Shown: in pieces, positions 1 to 4,741 of the stretch
How the letters are laid out: each line of letters begins with the position of its first letter
Numbering within the stretch: position 1 is the first letter of the stretch
Assembly (NCBI RefSeq): GCF_036404855.1
Contig: NZ_DASWYS010000090.1
Span: forward strand, 1 to 7,480
Reading direction: 5' to 3'
DNA: 7,480 nucleotides
Source: Pelomonas sp036404855
GTDB lineage: Bacteria > Pseudomonadota > Gammaproteobacteria > Burkholderiales > Burkholderiaceae_C
Translations under genes and position numbers: made by a program
The notes under the pieces: model-generated
What the model was told of the DNA's origin: nothing
Database searches by the model: none
Seen by the model: the letters and a program-made list of their open reading frames with translations, nothing else

Positions 1-427
1 GCTGCGAGCGGATGGCATGCACCGGCGTCGCGAAGCGCGTGAACAGGCGCGCGGGCTGCTCAGCGGCCAGCGCCAGCCAGCGCTGCTGCAGCGGCGCGAC
101 AAGGGCGCCGTAGGGCAGCACTGCGCCGAGCTGGGGCAGGCCTTGCTCGGCGGCGCTGATGTGCACCTCCCCGGCGACTGGCGCAGGCGGTGCCTGGCTG
201 ACATGCACGGCGCGTATCGCCTGGGCGCTTTCGGGCACCCAGGCCGACAGCCGCTGCAACAGCCGGATGCTGCCCAGGTTGAGGGCCAGGGTGCGCGCGT
301 CGCCACTGATGTCTCGGTCCAGTGGGCGGGTGTCGAAGAGGTGGATTTCGGCGCCCTCGAGGCGCTGGACGGCCAGCAGGGCGAGGGCCAGGCCCGCGGG
401 GCCGGCGCCGATGACAGCAAGCTTCAT
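1..427 (-). CDS. ubiH: UbiH-like FAD-dependent ubiquinone-biosynthesis monooxygenase (N-terminal part, runs off left edge)
   Basis: The minus strand from the ATG at 427-425 stays open to base 1 (142 codons), so the C-terminal part of the protein lies outside the window. The protein begins MKLAVIGAGPAGLALALL, a Rossmann beta-alpha-beta fold with GxGxxG (GAGPAG) for FAD. An acidic residue follows at the end of the second strand (HLFDTR, about residue 36). Next come a DARTLALNLGSIRLLQRL segment and AIRAVHVSQ, then GLPQLGAVLPYGALVAPL. These match the UbiH/COQ6 hydroxylase family. The HVS element is typical of UbiH rather than UbiF or UbiI. Family members hydroxylate the aromatic ring of ubiquinone precursors, using FAD, NAD(P)H and O2, in or near the Ubi metabolon at the inner membrane. 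The gene is divergent from the aldo/keto reductase. I see no Shine-Dalgarno sequence before the ATG. Family assignment is firm; UbiH rather than a sister hydroxylase is likely but not proven from the N-terminus alone. Confidence 0.85.
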   Translation of the reverse strand, partial: MKLAVIGAGPAGLALALLAVQRLEGAEIHLFDTRPLDRDISGDARTLALNLGSIRLLQRLSAWVPESAQAIRAVHVSQAPPAPVAGEVHISAAEQGLPQLGAVLPYGALVAPLQQRWLALAAEQPARLFTRFATPVHAIRSQ

Positions 428-434
428 GGCCGCA

Positions 435-440
435 ACGATA
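435..440 (-). promoter_or_regulatory. Possible -10 hexamer (TATCGT) just upstream of the ubiH-like start
   Basis: On the minus strand TATCGT ends seven bases before the ATG at 427. It matches four of six positions of TATAAT, and no purine-rich ribosome site lies between it and the ATG. The spacing would put the transcript start at or next to the ATG. I see no convincing -35 hexamer, so this is only a candidate. Confidence 0.25.
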
Positions 441-530
441 CCCGTGCCGGCCGCCGCCGCTGAAGTCGCGTGCCAGCAAGGCCGCGGCGGCGCGCTTAAG
501 CTGTGGTCTTTGCGCTTCTCCGCCACAGAC

Positions 531-534
531 AGGA
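531..534 (+). promoter_or_regulatory. Ribosome binding site of the aldo/keto reductase
   Basis: AGGA lies five bases before the ATG at 540, a usable Shine-Dalgarno spacing. It supports that ATG over upstream in-frame starts such as the one at 159, which would run through the region antisense to the ubiH-like gene. This is the only one of the four genes here with a recognisable ribosome site. Confidence 0.6.
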
Positions 535-539
535 CTCCC

Positions 540-1523
540 ATGCAATACCGCCGCCTCGGCCGCGCCGGCCTCCAGGTCTCCGAACTCTCCCTCGGCTCCT
601 GGGTTACGTACCACAACCAGGTCGACACGAAGTCCGCCACCGAGATGCTGGCCGCGGCCTTCGACTCCGGCGTCAACTTCTTCGACAACGCCGAGGTCTA
701 CGCTCAGGGCGAGAGCGAGGTCGTCATGGGGCAGGCCTTCAAGGCGTTGGGCTGGAACCGGTTGGACTACATCGTCTCGAGCAAGTTCTTCTGGGGCCTG
801 CAGCGCGACGGCGTGACGACGACCAACCGTAAGGACACGCTGAACCGCAAGTACCTGATGCAGGCCGTGGATGGCTCGTTGAAGCGCCTGCAGCTGGAAC
901 ATCTGGACCTGATCTACTGCCACCGCCCCGACCCCCACACGCCCATCGAGGAGACCGTCTGGGCGATGAGTGACATCATCCGCCAGGGCAAGGCGCTGTA
1001 CTGGGGCACCAGCGAGTGGAGCGCCGGCGATATCCGTGCCGCCTGGGAGATCGCCGAACGCCACCATCTGCACAAGCCGGTAGTCGAGCAGCCGCAGTAC
1101 CACCTGTTCCACCGCCGCCGCGTCGAGCAGGACTACGCCCGGCTCTACGAGGACGTCGGCCTGGGCCTGACCACCTGGAGCCCGTTGGCCTCGGGCCTGC
1201 TGACCGGCAAGTACCGTGGCGGCATTCCCGCCGGCAGTCGCGGGGCCCTGGACAGCATGGCCTGGATGCGCGAACAACTGCAGGACAAGGCCAAGAACGA
1301 CGCGGTTGGCAAGTTGGCCGACATCGCCGCCGAGCTGGACTGCAACACGGCCCAGCTGGCCATCGCCTGGATCAACCGCAACCCGCGGGTGTCCACGGTC
1401 ATCCTGGGCGCCAGCCGCATCGAGCAGCTTCGCGACAACCTCGGCGCACTTGCCGTGACGCCCAAGCTCACGTCAGACGTGGTCGAACGCATTGACGCTA
1501 TCACACGCCCGCTGGCCCAGTAG
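540..1523 (+). CDS. Aldo/keto reductase, Kv-channel beta subunit-like (AKR6 group)
   Basis: This complete 327-residue NADPH-dependent oxidoreductase of the aldo/keto reductase (beta/alpha)8 barrel family should be cytosolic, as it has no signal peptide or membrane segment. The catalytic tetrad is visible as Asp49 and Tyr54 (FFDNAEVYAQGESE), Lys82 (SSKFFWG) and His128 (YCHRPDPHTP). Further family marks are YWGTSEWS near 154-161, EQPQYHLFHRRRVE near 183-196, WSPLASGLLTGKY near 213-225 (cofactor-binding loop) and ILGASRIEQLRDN near 288-300. Along its length it resembles animal Kv-beta subunits more than E. coli YghZ. Kv-beta proteins have Asn where this one has His128, so normal carbonyl reduction is expected. 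The substrate cannot be told from sequence. The start at 540 fits the AGGA at 531-534 and the family N-terminus (YRRLGRAGLQVSELSLGSW). It is divergent from the ubiH-like gene and lies 61 bases before the first sensor gene, with no clear terminator between them. Confidence 0.95.
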   Translation: MQYRRLGRAGLQVSELSLGSWVTYHNQVDTKSATEMLAAAFDSGVNFFDNAEVYAQGESEVVMGQAFKALGWNRLDYIVSSKFFWGLQRDGVTTTNRKDTLNRKYLMQAVDGSLKRLQLEHLDLIYCHRPDPHTPIEETVWAMSDIIRQGKALYWGTSEWSAGDIRAAWEIAERHHLHKPVVEQPQYHLFHRRRVEQDYARLYEDVGLGLTTWSPLASGLLTGKYRGGIPAGSRGALDSMAWMREQLQDKAKNDAVGKLADIAAELDCNTAQLAIAWINRNPRVSTVILGASRIEQLRDNLGALAVTPKLTSDVVERIDAITRPLAQ

Positions 1524-1554
1524 ATCGGGGAAACGTGCCGATTGCCGCTGCGAC

Positions 1555-1571
1555 GCGACCCTAGGTGTCGC
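1555..1571. repeat. Inverted repeat GCGAC-N7-GTCGC directly upstream of the first sensor gene
   Basis: Five-base arms GCGAC (1555-1559) and GTCGC (1567-1571) flank a seven-base centre that contains CTAG. The dyad ends one base before the -10-like GAGAAT hexamer. That is where an operator could block polymerase. It lacks a T-tract, so it is not a typical rho-independent terminator for the reductase. Arms this short can occur by chance in GC-rich DNA. Confidence 0.3.
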
Positions 1572-1572
1572 T

Positions 1573-1578
1573 GAGAAT
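1573..1578 (+). promoter_or_regulatory. Candidate -10 hexamer (GAGAAT) six bases before the first sensor ATG
   Basis: GAGAAT matches TATAAT at four positions, including the important second A and final T. It is followed by exactly six bases and then the ATG at 1585. There is no Shine-Dalgarno sequence. The transcript would start at about the ATG. The second sensor gene has CAGAAT at the same distance. No good -35 is visible at 16-18 bases upstream, so support rests on the shared spacing. Confidence 0.4.
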
Positions 1579-1584
1579 GCGGTT

Positions 1585-4500
1585 ATGAGGGTCTTGATGA
1601 GGAAGGGGTGTGCCGCCCTGTTGATCGCCGCTGGCCTGGTCGGCTCGGCGTTGGGCGTGACGCCGCGCTTCGAGCCGGTAGGCGAGACCGATTCACTGCG
1701 CGACCGCGCCGTTTCGGCACTCGCGATGGACACGAACGGCTTCCTGTGGGTGGGCATGCCCGACGGGCTACAGCGCTTCGATGGCTACCGCTTCCGCCGC
1801 CACCCGCTGCGTGACCCGGCCGATGGCGCTGCGATCGACCAGTTCGTTCGCAGCCTGCTGGCCGACCCGCGGGGCGGGCTTTGGGTGGCCGCCGGAAACA
1901 GCGGCCTGGCCTGGCTGGATACCACCTCCGGCCAGTGGAAGCGCTGGGCCCGAGCCGAGGGCAGCCCGGTCGACGCGCAGGCGCCAGCCTCCAACGCCGT
2001 ACGTGCGCTGGCGCTGGAGCCCGACGGCAGCCTGTGGGTGGGCACCCAGGGTGGCCTATCGCGCCTGGACCCTCGGCGCCAGGGTTTCACGCATTGGCGC
2101 GGTAGCAACGCGGGCCTGCCCGACGACCGCATCGCTGCTTTGTTGCGTGATCGTCGCGGCACGCTGTGGATAGGCAGCTGGCAAGGCCTGGCACGCAAGC
2201 GTGCCGGCAGCGATCGAATCGAGCCCGTCGAGCTGGGCCTCGCCAGGCCGCAGATCACGCTGCTGGCCGAGACGCGCGACGGGCGCGTGCTCGTCGGCAC
2301 AGGCGTGGGCGACCTGCGCATGCTGTCCGAGGACGGCCGCTTGCTGCCCTTCGCCGAGCGCATCGGCGCCAGCGACGGCGCCTGGCCGGTGCTGACCATG
2401 ACGCAGGCTGGCGACGACGAACTCTGGCTGGGCGGTCGCAACGGCATCGAACGCCGCCGCGCCAGCGACGGCGCGCTGATCGAGCGCCTGCCGCCCGAGG
2501 GCAGCAGCCCGGCGCCCGTGCCGCGCAGCGAGGTGAGGGCGCTGCTGCGCGACCCCTCGGGCACCATCTGGGCCGGCAGCTACCGCTCGGGCCTGATGCG
2601 CCACGTGCCGCCCTTGCCGGGCCTGGCCCTGGTCCAGAACGAGGGCGAACGCTGGCGGCGCTTCGGTGACCTGGACGTTCGCAGCGTGCTGCAGCTCGAC
2701 AGCGGCCGTGTCTGGCTCGGCACCCAGGCCGCCGGCGTGGTCGTGCTGGACACGGCGCTGCAGCCTGTCGGCGAGATCGTCACGGCGGCCGGCCGCAGCG
2801 CATTGCTGGGCCGCATCGGGGCGATGGCGCAGACGCCGGACGGCGTCTGGGTGGCCGCCGAGTCCGAGCTGATGCGCTTTGACACGCAGGGACGCTGGCG
2901 TCAGACGCTCGCCACCGGCCGCGTGACCGCGCGCCGCATGTACACCGCGCGCGACGGCCAGCTCTGGCTCGGCACGACCGATGGCCTTTGGCGGCTGCCG
3001 CCCGGCGGCACGGAGCTGCTGCCGGTTCTGCTGGCCAGCGGCAAGCGCAGCGGCGGCGAGGTCAACGCTATGCAGGAAATGCCCGACGGCAGCCTGTGGG
3101 TGGGCGGCGCGACGGGCCTGCTGCGCGTGGCTCAGCCGGTCGCGGTGCAGCCCGTGGCCGAGGCGCCGGCCACGCGCGGCCTCGTGGGCCGCACTGTCGT
3201 CGGCATGGCCGTGGACGCCCAGGGCAACCTGTGGGTGGACACCAGCGCCGGCCTGCATCGCAGCGCCGGCGAGGACGCTCAGGGCATGCGATTCGAGCAT
3301 TTCCCGGCCGCGTCGGGCCAGGACGTCATCGGCGCCTTCGGCGCCAACTTGCTGGCCGACGCGCAGGGGCGCATCTGGACCCACCGCGGCTACTTCGACC
3401 CGCGCAGCGGCCAGCGCCTGGAGCTGGGTGCCGTCGACGGCGCCGATATCGGCACGGCCTGGTTTCGCGCCTACACGCGGCTGGCCGACGGGCGCTTCCT
3501 GTTCGGTGGCGCACGTGGCGTGCTGGTGGTGCAGCCCGACCGCTTCACACCCTGGACCTACCAGCCGCCGGTCGTCGCGACCGAGCTGCGACTGGGCGCA
3601 GCGACCCACGCCGTGCCCACTGCCGGCCAGCCGCTGGTGCTGGCGCCGGGTGAGCGCAGTTTCAGCCTCGGCTTCGCCGCGCTGGATTTCAGCCGACCCG
3701 CCAGCATCCACTATCGTTACCGTCTCGAGGGCATGGACCCCGAATGGCTGGACGCCGTCGCCACGGCGCGCCGCGCGTCCTACACCAACCTCGAGCCCGG
3801 CCGTTATGTGATGCGCGTGCAGGGCAGCAACCGCCAGGGTGACTGGAGCCCGCACGAGCTGCGCCTGGAGGTGCAGGTTCAGGCGGCCTGGTGGCAAGCG
3901 CGCTGGCTGCAGGCGCTCGCCGGCCTGGCTTTGCTGGGCCTGCTGCTGGCGGCGTTCCGGCTGCGCACGCGCCTGCTGGTGCAGCGCCAGCGCGATCTGG
4001 AGGCGCGCGTGGCCGAGGCCACTGCGGCGCTGAACGCCAAGTCGGCCGAACTGGAGGAGGCCAGCCTCACCGATCCGCTGACCGGCCTGCGCAACCGCCG
4101 CTTTCTCGAACAGCAGCTGCCCGGCGACGTCGCACTGGCCGTGCGCCGCCATGAAAGCAGCGAGCTTTACGGCCATTCGCCGCTCACGGCGCCGGTGGAA
4201 CGCAGCCGCGAGATGCTGTTCTTCCTCATCGACGTGGACCACTTCAAGCGGATCAACGACGAGCACGGCCACATGGCCGGAGACGCCGTGCTGATGCAGA
4301 TGCGCGGTCGCCTGGGCCAGGTGTTCCGCGCGTCCGACTACTTGGTGCGTTGGGGGGGCGAGGAGTTCCTGGTTGTCGCTCGCGAAACGCCGCGCACCCG
4401 CGCCGCGGAGCTGGCCGAACGCGCCCGCCAGTGCATCGCCGGCCAACCCTTCGACCTGGGCGGCGGCGTGCAGCTGTCGCTGACCTGCTCGGTTGGTTTC

Positions 4501-4725
4501 ACCGCCTTCCCGCTGTGCGCGGACCTCCCGCGCGCGCTGGACTGGCGTGCCGCCGTCGACCTCGCCGATACGGCCCTCTACCAGGCCAAGAAGGACGGCC
4601 GTGACGCCTGGGTCGGCCTGCTCGGCGCCAGTGCTGCCAGCGAAGCCGAGCTGCGCCGGGACGCCCGGCAGCCGTTGGTCGACTGGGCCGCCAGCGGAAG
4701 GCTGCAACTGCTTCATTCCGGCTGA
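1585..4725 (+). CDS. Membrane diguanylate cyclase with periplasmic two-propeller (Reg_prop) and Y_Y_Y sensor domains, copy 1
   Basis: This 1046-residue protein is predicted to make c-di-GMP from two GTP in response to an envelope signal. In order: a signal peptide (1-24, MRVLMRKG then a hydrophobic stretch, cut after ALG); about 14 blades between residues 41 and 652, most with an LW(V/I)G core (for example NGFLWVG, DGSLWVG, RGTLWIG); a Y_Y_Y domain at about 700-766 (HYRYRLEGMDPEW, GRYVMRVQGSN); a WWQARW motif at 769-774 and one membrane helix at about 774-791; a coiled coil at about 795-823; then the GGDEF domain from LTDPLTGLRNRR. Catalytic elements are complete: Asp883, Asn891, Asp900 and GGEEF 924-928. 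The inhibitory RxxD is Arg915-Asp918, five residues before GGEEF. Residues 858-877 enlarge a loop. The frame is open further upstream (an ATG at 1492 lies inside the reductase gene), but 1585 gives a clean signal peptide. The start at 1597 is an alternative. The ligand is unknown; related propeller sensors of Bacteroides (HTCS) bind glycan fragments. Confidence 0.95.
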   Translation: MRVLMRKGCAALLIAAGLVGSALGVTPRFEPVGETDSLRDRAVSALAMDTNGFLWVGMPDGLQRFDGYRFRRHPLRDPADGAAIDQFVRSLLADPRGGLWVAAGNSGLAWLDTTSGQWKRWARAEGSPVDAQAPASNAVRALALEPDGSLWVGTQGGLSRLDPRRQGFTHWRGSNAGLPDDRIAALLRDRRGTLWIGSWQGLARKRAGSDRIEPVELGLARPQITLLAETRDGRVLVGTGVGDLRMLSEDGRLLPFAERIGASDGAWPVLTMTQAGDDELWLGGRNGIERRRASDGALIERLPPEGSSPAPVPRSEVRALLRDPSGTIWAGSYRSGLMRHVPPLPGLALVQNEGERWRRFGDLDVRSVLQLDSGRVWLGTQAAGVVVLDTALQPVGEIVTAAGRSALLGRIGAMAQTPDGVWVAAESELMRFDTQGRWRQTLATGRVTARRMYTARDGQLWLGTTDGLWRLPPGGTELLPVLLASGKRSGGEVNAMQEMPDGSLWVGGATGLLRVAQPVAVQPVAEAPATRGLVGRTVVGMAVDAQGNLWVDTSAGLHRSAGEDAQGMRFEHFPAASGQDVIGAFGANLLADAQGRIWTHRGYFDPRSGQRLELGAVDGADIGTAWFRAYTRLADGRFLFGGARGVLVVQPDRFTPWTYQPPVVATELRLGAATHAVPTAGQPLVLAPGERSFSLGFAALDFSRPASIHYRYRLEGMDPEWLDAVATARRASYTNLEPGRYVMRVQGSNRQGDWSPHELRLEVQVQAAWWQARWLQALAGLALLGLLLAAFRLRTRLLVQRQRDLEARVAEATAALNAKSAELEEASLTDPLTGLRNRRFLEQQLPGDVALAVRRHESSELYGHSPLTAPVERSREMLFFLIDVDHFKRINDEHGHMAGDAVLMQMRGRLGQVFRASDYLVRWGGEEFLVVARETPRTRAAELAERARQCIAGQPFDLGGGVQLSLTCSVGFTAFPLCADLPRALDWRAAVDLADTALYQAKKDGRDAWVGLLGASAASEAELRRDARQPLVDWAASGRLQLLHSG

Positions 4726-4729
4726 CGTG

Positions 4730-4735
4730 CAGAAT
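4730..4735 (+). promoter_or_regulatory. Candidate -10 hexamer (CAGAAT) six bases before the second sensor ATG
   Basis: CAGAAT begins four bases after the stop codon of copy 1, is followed by CGCCCC, and then by the ATG at 4742. Its position equals that of GAGAAT upstream of copy 1, and again there is no Shine-Dalgarno sequence. If active, copy 2 would have its own leaderless transcript. Otherwise copy 2 is read by run-through from copy 1, only 16 bases upstream. Confidence 0.4.
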
Positions 4736-4741
4736 CGCCCC

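Larger units (their letters stand above)
428..539. other. Divergent intergenic region between the ubiH-like gene and the aldo/keto reductase
   Basis: This 112-base spacer must carry the start signals for both divergent genes. It contains GCCGCCGC at 453-460 facing GCGGCGGC at 484-491, an inverted pair of eight bases with a 23-base loop. It also contains the perfect eight-base palindrome GCTTAAGC at 494-501, among the few AT-containing steps in the spacer and 38 bases before the reductase ATG. The second could overlap the reductase promoter or bind a regulator. No clear -35/-10 pair can be assigned for the plus strand. No small ORF in it is convincing. Confidence 0.5.

Noticed and set aside
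17..463. Plus-strand frame opposite the ubiH-like gene
   Set aside because: It is antisense to a gene with clear FAD-binding and UbiH motifs, and its own translation shows no family features.
60..1277. Long minus-strand frame across the divergent region and the reductase
   Set aside because: It crosses the start of the real ubiH-like gene in a different frame and opposes a clear aldo/keto reductase. Its protein is low complexity without motifs.
1524..1542. Possible terminator after the reductase (ATCGG at 1524-1528 with CCGAT at 1538-1542)
   Set aside because: The stem has only five pairs with a nine-base loop and no T-tract follows.
4726..4741. Possible frameshift or fusion joining the two sensors into one protein
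   Set aside because: Copy 1 ends with a normal stop at 4723-4725 after a complete cyclase domain. Copy 2 starts with its own ATG and signal peptide in another frame.
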